In this document: positions 24,241 through 34,953 of the stretch, piece by piece
Position numbering within the stretch: the stretch's first letter is position 1
Layout: the number at the start of each line of letters is the position of its first letter
Origin: Chiridota heheva
Lineage: Eukaryota; Echinodermata; Holothuroidea; Apodida; Chiridotidae
Direction: 5' to 3'
DNA length: 64,000 bases
Assembly: GCA_020152595.1 (NCBI GenBank)
Contig: JAIGNY010004273.1
Coordinates: 78,501-142,500 of the forward strand
The notes under the pieces: generated by a model
The model's input: the letters and a program-made list of their open reading frames with translations, nothing else
The model's database searches: none
What the model was told of the DNA's origin: nothing
Translations under genes and position numbers: made by a program

Positions 24241-24811
24241 ACTTGACTCTTAACATTAATTCCCTCGGCACACCTTACCCAAAATTTCCCTAGATGTTCC
24301 CATAATGTCACACCTGTATTTACACTGTAGCTTGGCTTCTCTTTCATTTTTGAATGGGTAATTCCCCAATTTTACATCTGAATCTATTAACGACCTTGAC
24401 TATTAAATCTATACATCACTTTCATTTTATTGGTACAATATGAAATGATCATTGCTATGTTTAACGGGAATTAAATCAAAGCGTTAATGTTTTATATTTT
24501 TGGGAAACCTTTCACTCTCTAATACTTTTCAAAAGAGAATTTCTGCTTTTATATGTTTCTTAGAGCTTTTCAAAACTATGAAATTTGTTTATCAGTTAAA
24601 AAAAAAGAAATATTTACTGATATTTATGTGGCTGGTACTGTTTGTTGTAGTAGGGTTTAGGTCTTTGATGCTGAGAATTGGGTTTGCCTAAAAAAAAAAA
24701 AAAAAAAAGGTCAGGATGGGTCTTAATTTTTTTTGGAAATTCTGTAAAGTGACGAGGTCATGACCCCTTGTTCCCAACCCTCTGAATGACATACAGAAAA
24801 CTCCCCCTTAC

Positions 24812-24932
24812 CTGCAGTTTCGTCCGTTCCGTATTCTGCTAGAAGTTCTGTAAGGGCATCTTTGAACTCTACAAGTCCTTGGGCAGGCACAGCTATTTGA
24901 ATTCGAGGACCCCGGTCTCCCGTTTGCGAAAC
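24812..24932 (-). CDS. PURA: Pur-alpha exon b: PUR repeat II C-half
   Basis: Codes for 40 residues plus one base of a split alanine codon (entry phase 0, exit phase 1). The acceptor is ttctttggcag before GTTTCG and the donor is GCAG|gtaaggg. The peptide starts [19 protein letters not shown] and continues [15 protein letters not shown], which is the conserved second half of PUR repeat II (strand I-x-I-A-V-P-A-Q-G, then the amphipathic helix). It ends in the TDETA linker before repeat III. The open frame runs past both splice sites on the raw strand, but those extensions have no Pur similarity, so the splice-bounded form is preferred. A degenerate LINE fragment sits about 100 bp upstream in the sense direction (25033-25405). 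Confidence 0.95.
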
Positions 24933-25032
24933 CTGCCAAAGAAATAGATCAGGTTTGTTGAGGTTAAATGGCACCACGACAGTCAGAGTCAAACGTGCAA
25001 AGAAATAGATCAAAAGTAGATTGAGTTATTTA

Positions 25033-25405
25033 TTACCAGGAATTTACCAAATTACCACTCATTTCTGGGTTTCTGCGTCCAAGGGTAAGCCTTCCACACC
25101 CCATATTATACCCTTTAAGATCCTTGTTGGCGTTGAAACAGTCGTATTTCATTTTAAACTGCAAGAGAGATTTTGCGTCCAGAACATAATCAGGAAGAGC
25201 GTTCCAATATTAACAACTTAATGACTGAAGAAATGTTTACGTATGACCAAGCTTGTGTGCTCTTTGTAAATTTTAACTAATGTCCTCTGGTGATAGTGCT
25301 TGGTGGAAGCTTAACAAATTTGCAGAACTCCACATCATCCAAACCTTGAATACCTGCATCATATCACCTCTTAACCTCCTGTCCTCTAAAGTTGACAGAC
25401 TAAGT
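25033..25405 (-). pseudogene. LINE ORF2 C-terminal remnant (CR1/L2-like)
   Basis: One minus-strand frame reads LSTLEDRRLRGDMMQVFKVW, then HQALSPEDIS, NLQRAHKLGHT, YWNALPDYVLDAKSLLQFK, and GYNMGCGRLTLGRRNPEM followed by a stop at 25033-25035. RRLRGD-----FK and WNALPD-V--A-S---FK are the typical tail of CR1/L2-type LINE polyproteins found in many marine invertebrates. Three in-frame stops inside the fragment show it is dead. It lies only about 100 bp from Pur exon b, and the RT core is absent. Confidence 0.85.
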
Positions 25406-25494
25406 AACCAGAGGCACACTGGGTAGCTTAAAGAACATAATCCCTTAATCAGCTTTTTGCTTTATGACTTTTGTCTGCATACAACAAGCTAATT

Positions 25495-25735
25495 CCGTCA
25501 AACCATTAGGCTCATAGAGCCAGTGCTTATCCCTGGTTTCCATGGCCCAAGCGGATGAGAGTACATTACTCCCCTTAAAAGGACGCCAGTCCATTGCAGA
25601 TTAACTCCCCTGCAGTGCTGGCACTCATTGTACAGCTGAGTGGACTGAAGTAAGTACAGTGTCTTACTCAAAGACACAATGCAGCGCTCGCAATGGAAAT
25701 CGAACCCGGTACCTTTCTGCATACAAACTCAACAT
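25495..25735 (-). mobile_element. SINE family A, 5'-truncated
   Basis: Minus-strand order: taccgggttcgatttcc (B-box), tgtctttgagtaagacac, cttcagtccactcagctgta, gtgccagcactgc, caatggactggcgtcc, actctcatccgcttgg, gggataagcactggctc, gagcctaatgg. It abuts the TTAA MITE at 25739. Confidence 0.78.
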
Positions 25736-25738
25736 TAA

Positions 25739-25993
25739 AGAAAAGTTATCGTCCCATAAAATACATTCAAAATTGAACGCCGTCACGTTGGTAACATTTC
25801 CAATTTTCCCTATTGATTGCAATAAATATTTGATGTTATCGATCATAAATCCGTCAGATTGGGCTTAAGGGTCTACATGTGTTATCGATAACATCACAGA
25901 TTTCTTGCAATATGGAAAATTAGAAATCGGAAGTGACGTTACCAGCACGGCGGCATTCACTTCTGAATTTATTAATGAAGCGATACCTTTTCT
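25739..25993. mobile_element. Palindromic TTAA MITE, family M1, copy 1
   Basis: TTAA at 25735-25738 and 25994-25997. Long inverted ends: AGAAAAGTTATCGTCCCAT inward from the left and AGAAAAGGTATCGCTTCAT from the right, with mirrored internal blocks (gaacgccgtcacgttgg / ccagcacggcggcattcac; ttccctattgattgc / ttgcaatatggaaaa). Copies at 27548 and 44005. Confidence 0.82.
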
Positions 25994-26079
25994 TTAACTT
26001 ATACCTGCAAGCTCATTACAACTTCAAACAAGGTCATTTGTAATCTGAAAGCTCCTTTGATCATCAAGGTTTCAAAAGC

Positions 26080-26738
26080 ATTAGTCCAGTGGTCAAGCAA
26101 GTTAAACTCGTATGAAAGAAGACTTGCATAGAAACAAAATGGTGAAGAAACTACGTCAGTAGTTTATTCCTTTAAGAAGATATTTATGTTGTAAGTTCTG
26201 TATTATCTGCGTAGAAATGACTGGGTAGTAAGTCTAAGGTTGGCGCCCTTTTTTAACAATTGGTAATATATTTTAAAGAAAATTTATTAAACTTGTTTTT
26301 GTTTTTCTCAAACTATCTTCAGGTGGTAAATTATAATTACCCATACTACAAGATTGTTTTACTTCTTTCCTGACATACATGTATCCAATGGTTTTTAAAC
26401 AACAAAAAAAGTAGTATAAAATATGACTTCTAGAATACATACAAACTGAGGAATCTGAGGATGTGACATCACAACTAGTCTTGATTTCAGTCATTTCTAC
26501 AACAAATGATACCAAACTTGGATATCTCCGTAACAAAATATGATTCTGAATGCTTTCTTCACTATTTTGTTTCTTTTTATGTCCGATTTCAGTTGTTTCT
26601 ACATGATTGATCCAGAACTTTCAAAGCTAAATATCTCCTTAACATGAATAAGATTTTTGAATACTTTTTTCGATATTTTGTCTTTCAGAGTTCTCTTTCA
26701 TATTTAGATGAGCTTTGCTTGACCACTGAACAAATTAT
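26080..26738. mobile_element. TTAA MITE family M2, copy 1
   Basis: The left end ttagtccagtggtcaagca mirrors the right end tgcttgaccactgaacaaa, followed by TTAA at 26739. Internal mirrored blocks include gacatcacaactagtcttga and ctgaaatcag-type arms seen in the 34954 and 39562 copies. The left TTAA is not preserved. Confidence 0.65.
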
Positions 26739-27264
26739 TTAACTTACAACTGCTGAATTGCAGCGAAGTCGTTCAAGCTCATTTTTGTTCTGCTAACTTG
26801 TAAAGGTTCCAACTGTGAGCTTCTTTCAAAATGATGACCTCATAAAGTTAAAATTGTTGTAAACTTGCGGCCAGCACTTACTTGGCAAGCTTAAAATGAG
26901 GGTGCCATTTGCATATATCACCAACTTCGCTTGGTGAGGGGATAAAGAGGAACACTCCGCCAAAATATGAAGGCATTCCCAGTCAAATCCTTCAGGCTGC
27001 AGCTAGAGATGACGCCCTTAGCTTGACTGGACCGGGATGGGGAGTGGATGAACACCACGTTTTCATGCTTCTCTTTTCAAATAGCATTCAGAGAACCACG
27101 TAGTTACTGTCCTACCATCAGGACCGACAGCTTAACGTCCCCTTCAAAAGACGGTGTGCACCATACAACCATTGTTACTTCTCTCAACAGCTGAATGGGG
27201 AGTAGGAGCTGCAGACAACATACTTTGATGCTCAGCGTATCCGTCTGCATAGCTGTGAAAAACC

Positions 27265-27345
27265 GAGTTACATCTGACCGACCTTTAACCCAGGACTTCA
27301 GGAAACTCAGTTCTATGCTCTGCCAGCTGAGCGACCTGTTCTCCT
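27265..27345 (-). mobile_element. tRNA-derived SINE head
   Basis: Minus-strand GGTCGCTCAGCTGGCAGAGC is a good tRNA D-arm/A-box, and CCTGGGTTAAAGGTC about 30 bases later resembles a B-box, so the spacing suits a type-2 Pol III promoter. The continuation towards 27110 may be SINE body. No cognate full tRNA fold was found. Confidence 0.6.
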
Positions 27346-27547
27346 GCATGTAATAATCCAGTCTCTAGAATATTTTGATACAGGTTTTGTGCACATGATG
27401 GTAATATTGATAATCTTGTACACAAATGTTTAAATCAATTGTGATTATTTTTAATGAATACTTAGTCACTTTAATGAATACCAAAGTAATTTTTCAAAGA
27501 CAGGAGTATCAAAAGTTAAACAGAATTCAACATTCCCATGACTTTAA

Positions 27548-27798
27548 AGGAAAGATATCGTCCCATAAATACATTCAGAAATAAACGCCGCTGTGCTGGA
27601 AACGACACTTCCTGTTGTCAACTTCCCCTATTGATTACAATAATAAACATGCGATGTTATCATTCACACATCCACCGGACCGAACATAGAAGCCACATGT
27701 GTTATCCATAACAACACAATAAGGAAAATTGATATCCAAAGTGATATTCGCAGTACGGCAGCGTTCACTTATTCATGGGATGATACCTTCCCTCTCCT
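27548..27798. mobile_element. Palindromic TTAA MITE, family M1, copy 2
   Basis: TTAA at 27544-27547 and 27799-27802. Shares aggaaagatatcgtcccata, cattcagaaataaacgccg and the mirrored cagtacggcagcgttcact with copy 1. 251 bp. Confidence 0.82.
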
Positions 27799-27952
27799 TT
27801 AAAACAATGCCTGAATACTTTTTGATGGAGAGTACCTCTAAACAAGAACACTGCAAAGGGATTTTAAACACCTGGGTGGGAATCAATTTCCAACCATAAT
27901 TTTACTTTTCAAATCAAGATTAAATACAAAATGTATTCCATCCCAGTATTAA

Positions 27953-28321
27953 AGAATTAGTTCAGTGGTCAAACATGTTTATCTTATATGAAAGACTCAA
28001 ACTTTAAAGTTGAATATCATCTTAACAAAATAAGATTTTGCAATTCTTTCTTCACCATTTTCTTTCTTTTAAAGTCCTCTCTTTCATATAAGATGGACAT
28101 GCTTGACCACTGAACTAATCCTTTAACAAAATAAGATTTTGAAATGCTTTCTTCACCATTTTGTTTCTTTTGAAGTCCTCTTTCATATAAGATGGACATG
28201 CTTGACCACTGAACTAATCCTTTAACAGAATAAGGATAAGATTTTGTAATGCTTTCTTCACCAATTTGTTTCTTTTGAATCCTCTTTCATATAAGATGGA
28301 CATGTTTGACCACTGAATCCT
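27953..28321. mobile_element. TTAA MITE family M2 with tandemly repeated right end
   Basis: TTAA at 27949 and 28322. Left end agaattagttcagtggtca; right end catgtttgaccactgaatcc. The right-end block (taagattttg--atgctttc, ttcaccattttgtttctttt, atataagatggacatgcttg, accactgaactaatccttta) is repeated about 3 times at roughly 105-115 bp spacing, each copy ending near TTTAAC. Confidence 0.72.
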
Positions 28322-28444
28322 TTAACGATGAATGGAAAAAAATATTTATAATCCATTTATCTTTATGACACAATGCTCTTGTATAATGCAGGTCTCATAC
28401 ATCTTTGATGGGCTCTCAATACACCAAAATGAGGGCGTATTAAT

Positions 28445-29052
28445 TAGTGCTGTCATGATACAGTACGTCGATTATTGCGATATCGCGACATCTCTTCTCC
28501 CAGGACATGAAATATGCCTCCCAACACATATCACAATACCAAAAATTAATACAGAACTAAAATTTTTGCACAACTAGGCTAGGCAACTTGTACGTTATGG
28601 TACTAACATTATGGTACTAACATTATGATAGTAAATCTAAAAGTCAAGTTTAGGCCATTAAAAACATGCAAAAATACCGTGAAACAAAACAAATATTAAA
28701 AAAACTAATTAAAAATCGTGCTCCTTTACCCCACACTGGCACGCTTTAATTTAAGCAGGCATAAAGAACAAACAATTGGCCAGAACATGCCTCTCACTTC
28801 AATGATTCATGGTCACGTTGGCTAAATTACCAAACATGTGTGTGATGTGTGATGAACGTAATAGTCACGCAATCGTGTCGTCTGCTAGATCTGAAAATCA
28901 TTTTGGCTTGTGTTCATCATACAGTCATAAAAGAAGTAACGTTATTGTCGTGGGTCAGTTTCTTGAAAATATCGCCATATACCATTCATTATATCGCAAT
29001 ATTTTTCTCCACGATAATCAATACATAATAGAGCCATGTCGTGACAGCACTA
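28445..29052. mobile_element. hAT-like TIR element, 608 bp
   Basis: Ends TAGTGCTGTCATGA and, inward from the right, TAGTGCTGTCACGA (13 of 14 match). The internal segment just inside each end is rich in cgatat/atatcg. No convincing 8-bp target duplication was seen, so the superfamily is tentative. Confidence 0.6.
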
Positions 29053-31331
29053 AGCTTAGGCCCTATTGGTTGTTGCGCAATACTGGTATATCGGCGGAAA
29101 AATACCGAAATACTGGTATGCAAATGAGCTTTTAAGTAAAAATATGTTGTGTTCAATTTATATATGCAAATGTACCAAAAAATGTTGAATTAATTTTGTT
29201 AAATATCAATGTAGTATTTCTGTAATATTTTAAAGAAGCATGCAATTGAGAATAGCACAAAATTGGGTTCATTTACACAGTACAGTACCGATGGGAGCAG
29301 TTTGACAATTGTGGCGGTAATTTTAACGCCGGTAAAGCGCCGAAAAAAAGAAAGAAAGAAAAGAAGGAAAAAAACATTCTCAAAGCCAAAAATGTGGTAT
29401 TGGTTTTCATGGAACTGGCAATTTGATTTTTAAATAAGGATACTATCACGACATTATTTTCCAATCACAACTCTCATTTCTTTTAGCAAGAAAAGTCCTC
29501 GACAGACCTCAGGTCTACTGTGTGTCTTAACGTCTGCACAGTCCTACCGAACCTGCAAATTTCACTCAATCATCTTTAGTTCAGATAATACTTTTAAACT
29601 CATGCAAATTGCTGTTTTAAGCAAAATTAAGTATTTCATTTCCAGTGTCTTTCCAAAGAAAACAGTTCAGCCCACAATAAATTGGTAGCAATAGTGTAGA
29701 GTGTACCACAGAGATTTATGATCATTATTTATTTTCAATAGGTTTTACAAAAATTTACAACCTGAAAAGTAAGGAACCATGGCCTCAACGTAACTTTCTT
29801 CACCACAATCGGGGTGGGCACGGTTATTTTTATCAATCATCAATTAAAAATTGAATAAATAAATATAAACTAAAACTAAAATGATAAGCAAAATAAAAAG
29901 GATCGACAAAATAAAAATAAATAAGACTAACTTAGAGAAATTTCCATGTTTTATTCTGAAATATATAGTATTCCAAACAGTTGGATGAAATTTTGACTCC
30001 TGAATTATGTCCACAAAAATATTGAGAAATGTTGTCAAAAACTTTGTAATATGCAGTTCCATATACAGTAATAGTGAAGTACAACAGAAAAGTATAGAAA
30101 AAAATAATAAAATGAGAACAAATACAATTCTGAACTAAGCACTCTTTGCACAGTGTTTGTAACATGGACTTCCATTGTTGAAAAGAATGTATCAAAATCT
30201 ATTCCCGAAAGTTTGAAGAAATCAGCGACGTAAGTAAACAGAAACATACATGTTGCTCCCAGTCCCACTACAAGACGAGGTGCAGAGGAATTATTTCTCT
30301 ATAAATTAGATCGTGCGAAAATGTCTTTCCTTCCAACAATTTTTTTTATAAATTTTACCAGAAACTTGCGACATTAAACTCTATACATTAATCTCTATGA
30401 AACATGTACCGCAAAAACACGACAAACTTCTAAAGAATCATATAATAATGCCTCTGCCCCATTCCCAGGCACCTTTGAAAGATTTGTTTACAAATTGCAC
30501 CAGCTGCATCTGGACTTTGGGCTAGTGCCGTCCAATTAATTACAATTGGCACATTTAAAGGGAAATACTTACAAAGGTATGTGCCCCCTCCCGATTTTCA
30601 TGCATTTTGTCCTCCACATTTTAAAGGAAATCTCAGGAAAAACTGTGGATGGCTGGAATCGCCATTACATATGTTGGGGTTATGCTTCATATGCTCATCA
30701 AAAGTTAGACTGGTCAGTCAGTGTCAGTCACTGGTCAGTGTTATTTCAAAATTCACATGCCCTTACTTTTTAACAGAGAGGTTCCTTTAAACATAAACAT
30801 TGCAGGAACCAATTTGCCATTTATTTTCAAACATAGAAGGGTTTTTAATTCAAAGGTATATAAAATATTTATTCCATCCCAGTATTAACGACCAATGGAG
30901 TAAAAAATATAATCTAATTCATTTCCTAAATTCCTTGTTCCCACTGAGCTCACAAAAGTTCAAAACGGCTTTTTGTAGCAAAAAGCACAGCAGGCCTCGT
31001 GCCAAAGAACAATACAAAAATATACCCTTTACTTTCCATTTAATAGTCATATATTACATTCAATTCACCAAGCTCCATAATTCATTTTTCACATATAAAT
31101 ACAAGAAAAAATAAAGTACATGTAAAACAATAAGGGATAATCTTGATGACCAACCTAGCACAACCAATTCATGTGTGACTTAATTGCATTCATCAATCTT
31201 TATGACCCTCTATTGTACACTGCACATGTAGGCACCATCAATTCTTGGCAGGCTCTAAATAAAGAACATTTTTTAGTTAAAGGTGTATGTACACAAACAG
31301 CTCTACGTCCTAAGTACGTTATGTGTGACCT

Positions 31332-31711
31332 CAGTGGATCCCTGGGAGACCCTAGTGGATCCCTGGGAGACCCCAGTGGATCCCTGGGAGACCCCAGTGG
31401 ATCCCTGGGAGACCCCAGTGGATTCTGGGAGTCCCCAGTGGATCCCTAGGAGACCCTAGTGGATCTCTGGGAGACCCTAGTGGATCCCTGGGAGACCCCA
31501 GTGGATCCCTGGGAGACCCCAGTGGATCCCTGGGAGACCCCAGTGGATCCCTGGTAGACCCTAGTGGATCCCTGGGAGACCCCAGTGGATCCCTGGGAGA
31601 CCCCAGTGGATCCCTGGGAGACCCCAGTGGATCCCTGGGAGACCCCAGTGGATCCCTGGGAGACCCCAGTGGATCCCTGGGAGACCCCAGTGGATCCCTG
31701 GGAGACCCCAA
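31332..31711. repeat. 21-bp minisatellite, about 18 copies
   Basis: The unit is gtggatccctgggagacccc then a, containing a BamHI-type GGATCC in most copies. The period of 21 keeps frames open on both strands (GSLGDPS; GSPRDPL), which is not evidence of coding. Confidence 0.95.
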
Positions 31712-31775
31712 GGGGTCTTCCTGTTACGTTATGTGTGTGACCATCTACACCATACAAGTAAGAGCTACTGTATAA

Positions 31776-31911
31776 TCATTACTATAAATGTAAGGACAAA
31801 AAGCTGACAAATTTAATATTTGTTGTAGCTTACCCCCCACTATAAATGTCAGGACAAAAAGCTGAACAATCTAATATTTGTTGTAGCTTACCCCCACACA
31901 CACACACACAC
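31776..31911. repeat. About 60-bp duplication plus (CA)n
   Basis: Two copies of ctataaatgtaaggacaaaa, agctgacaaatttaatattt, gttgtagcttaccccc, followed by a short CA microsatellite (31892-31911). Confidence 0.8.
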
Positions 31912-32295
31912 AGTGCTTTTGCCATGAAGTGCAATATGTTGATTCCTGCTTCATCCCAATTTCAGTGTTATAGGGGTTTTTCTTACAACAATGTACATGT
32001 ATGTATACATTGTTAACTGTTCCTAAATCAACACAAACTGTGTTTTTAAGATATAATTCTTTATACAGTGCTTCTTTAAAAAGTTTCCTAAATTTACACC
32101 GAGAGAGAGTTATTACCCACAAATCATCATAATTTACTCTAGGCATCAAACCACAACTTTCCTAGATGTATTGCACATGTACTGTACATCCAATCATAAT
32201 GGTGGAATGTGTGTGTCTAACTTGAAAATAACTCAGTCCATTCAGCTATTCAGGGTTCAGTGTCTGCTATTAGATCAATACAGCATGTTACCACA

Positions 32296-32950
32296 AAAAT
32301 GTGCCCATTCATTTACAGTAGCTTTTTTGTGAATGAATGTACAACTTCACTTTCACATAGTGTGTCTAATAGAGTACAATTGTCAGGCTTAAAAACCCTC
32401 AAAGCAATTAAAGTAAAAGTAAAGCAAAGTAAAAAACAAAAACATTAAAAAAATAATTTAAGCTGGTAAATTATTTGGCATAATTCCATCAATTTTCAGG
32501 CAAAGAGACAAACACAGGCCACATCTAAAATCACAAAATCCAACCTTTCTGTCATTTATTTCTGGTCTTGGCTTTCAAATTCTAATGCAAACATTTAATG
32601 CAAGAAAATGACAACTGCTCATTTTACTTCAAAAACATGGGCAATGTGCCCTGCAATGCTCCGCAATGCGCCCGGCAATGCGCCCGGCAATGCGCCCGGC
32701 AATGCGCCCGGCAATGCGCCCGGCAATGCGCCCGGCAATGCGCCCGGCAATGCGCCCGGCAATGCGCCCGGCAATGCGCCCGGCAATGCGCCCGGCAATG
32801 TGCCCATGCATTCAGCTTTTTTGTGAATGAATGTAAAATGGTCCCTACCATATGGTGTCAAATAGACACATCATTCAGGCTTAGAATCCCACAAAGTAAT
32901 ACAAAAAAAGCAGTACAGTGAAGTTAAAAAAATAAGTTACACTTTTAAGC
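32296..32950. repeat. Direct duplication (about 170 bp) with a 12-bp GC-rich array before its second copy
   Basis: The blocks starting near 32296 and 32795 share aatgtgcccat-cattca, agcttttttgtgaatgaatg, tcaggctta-aa-ccc-caaa and a-gtaa-acaaaa. The 12-bp array is placed immediately before the second block. Confidence 0.7.
32665..32798. repeat. 12-bp GC-rich minisatellite, 11 near-perfect copies
   Basis: The unit is aatgcgcccggc, with two CpG per unit. It is flanked by degenerate starts (ccctgcaatgctccgc) and an end unit (aatgtgcccatg). The period of 12 keeps several frames open (APGN, ARQC and GALP repeats); none is taken as coding. Confidence 0.95.
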
Positions 32951-33261
32951 TGGGAATTTTATTGAAGAGGTGGACTCGTCCGTCCGATAAATAAATTCAT
33001 AAGTGACAGCGGCCGAGATCATGACATCACTTCCGATTGTGGAACACAGATTTTCAATACTTGTCTGTACATGCACTGCATTTGTGTGAAAGTTCCATGC
33101 ATAGTACATAACGTTATAACGACATGAGAACTTTTCTCAATGTTTTCTCTCGTGATTATCAGAATTTAAAAGTAAAAGAGAAAAATCAGTAAGATAATAC
33201 TATAATAATAGTCCCTAGTGGAATATTACTACGAGATCAAAGAGAAAAATAAAAATTCAAG

Positions 33262-33360
33262 AAAAATGGTTCTGGTGGGATCCAAACCTGCAACTGTTGG
33301 TTCCAAAAAGATCCGGAGTCCATCGCCTTACCAATTGGGCCACCGAGATCGTCATGTAAG
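33262..33360 (-). mobile_element. tRNA-like SINE head (A- and B-box) at the end of the 48-bp array
   Basis: On the minus strand, GGTGGCCCAATTGGTAAGGC (A-box region, about 33326-33345) is followed about 45 bases later by CAGGTTTGGATCCC (B-box, about 33276-33289). A TTTTT run between the boxes would tend to stop Pol III. No SINE body was identified beyond 33262. Confidence 0.6.
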
Positions 33361-34206
33361 AGCGAGTCCATCGCCTTACCAATTGGGCCACCGAGATCGT
33401 TATGTAAGAGCGAGTTCATCGCCTTACCAATTGGGCCACCGAGATCGTTATGTAAAAGCGAGTCCATCGCCTTACCAACTAGGCCACCGAGATCGTCATG
33501 TAAGAGCGAGTTCATCGCCTTACCAATTGGGCCACCGAGATCGTTATGTAAAAGCGAGTTCATCGCCTTACCAATTGGGCCACCAAGATCGTTATGTAAA
33601 AGCGAGTCCATCGCCTTACCAACTAGGCCACCGAGATCGTTATGTAAAAGCGAGTCCATCGCCTTACCAATTGGGCCACCGAGATCGTATGTAAAAGCGA
33701 GTCCATCGCCTTACCAATTGGGCCACCGAGATCGTTATGTAAAAGCGAGTCCAACGCCTTACCAACTAGGCCACCGAGATCGTTATGTAAAAGCTAGTCC
33801 ATGGCCTTACCAATTGGGCCACCGAGATCATTATGTAAAAGCGAGTCCATCGCCTTACCAATTGGGCCACCGAGATCGTTATGTAAAAGCGAGTCCAACG
33901 CCTTACCAACTAGGCCACTGAGATCGTTATGTAAGAGCAAGTCCATCGCCTCACTAATTGGGCCACCGAGATTGTTATGTGAAAGCGAGGTCCATCGCCT
34001 TACCAATTGGGCCACCGAGATCGTTATGTAAAAGCGAGTCCATCGCCTTACCAATTGGGCCACCGAGATCGTTATGTAAAAGCGAGTCCAATGTCTTGCC
34101 AACTAGGCCACCGAGATCGTTTTTTAAGAGGGAGTCTATCGCCTTACCAATTGGGCCACCGAGATCGTTATGTAAAAGCGAGTCCATCGCCTTACCAATT
34201 GGGCCA
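33314..34206. repeat. 48-bp minisatellite, about 18-19 copies, derived from a tRNA-like head
   Basis: The unit is gagtccatcgccttaccaat, tgggccaccgagatcgttat, gtaaaagc; recurring variants are accaactagg and gtaagagc. The reverse complement of each unit contains the A-box-like TGGCCCAATTGGTAAGG. The period of 48 keeps frames open on both strands. Confidence 0.93.
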
Positions 34207-34953
34207 TTTTTATATAAATATCATGAAATAAGGGCCAACGAGTCGTACAGCAATTGGTTGAAATTTCCAAAAAATTTGAATCGAGTTCCAAACACTAGTG
34301 TCCATATGACTATTTCGCCTCTTTAAGTGGCCTAAGACTGTTTACATCTTTAAAAAAACACATTTTACTGGACAGAACATATTTCATTCAAGAAACTATT
34401 ATCAACCATATAGATTTCTATTAAAAAAGTAACCACAAGTAATAACATAAATTACTGTGCAATTCTACAATTGTTATAATGTTCCCAGTTAGAAATTCTT
34501 CCTAACACTTAATTTACATATTCACTATCCTTTGTCCATGACAAACTGCCCAGTTCAACGACCTTACCCACATCTTTTATTGGAAATGCTTACACCTTAT
34601 CTCTTCAAAACCTGTATCTGGAAAATGTTTTGCTTTTATGGTTTAACCACAGTTGATTATACTTATATTACATTATCTGCCATGTGTCAGATGCATAATG
34701 GGGTTAGCCTCTTCTAATGTCACAATTTGAATGTAATTTGCATATGATTAGCATATGATCAGGCCAGAAAACTAAAGAAGCTGTAACGTAGCCAATTTCC
34801 AATACTTTTTTAATGGATTTTGCTGAAATTGCAATTGTCTTCACTGATTTTAAAATAATTTTCAAAACCTTTTACCTTGGAAATTTTCTGCCGAGATTTA
34901 ACCACAAGTGATTACTTATATTACATATACCTGCCACCTGTCAGATGCATTAA

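Larger units (their letters stand above)
16276..24811 (-). other. PURA: Pur-alpha intron b/c (8,536 bp)
   Basis: Begins gtaagg at 24811 and ends ag at 16276 in the sense direction. It holds GATTGATT-type low-complexity DNA, T/A-rich degenerate repeats and a 58-bp satellite interrupted by a 4.9-kb DNA transposon. No other host exon was recognised. Confidence 0.85.

Noticed and set aside
32956-33050. Possible fourth M1 MITE copy (ttcataagtgac, gacatcacttcc)
   Set aside because: Only a short stretch resembles one half of M1, and no inverted partner or TTAA pair was found.
31332-34206. Possible CRISPR-like arrays (regular repeats with period 21-48 bp)
   Set aside because: Units are contiguous tandem repeats without unique spacers, in an intron-bearing eukaryotic sequence.
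33218-34326. SPYQLGHRDRYVKA-type repeat protein
   Set aside because: The 48-bp repeat is open on both strands, and the unit is explained by a tRNA-like SINE head.
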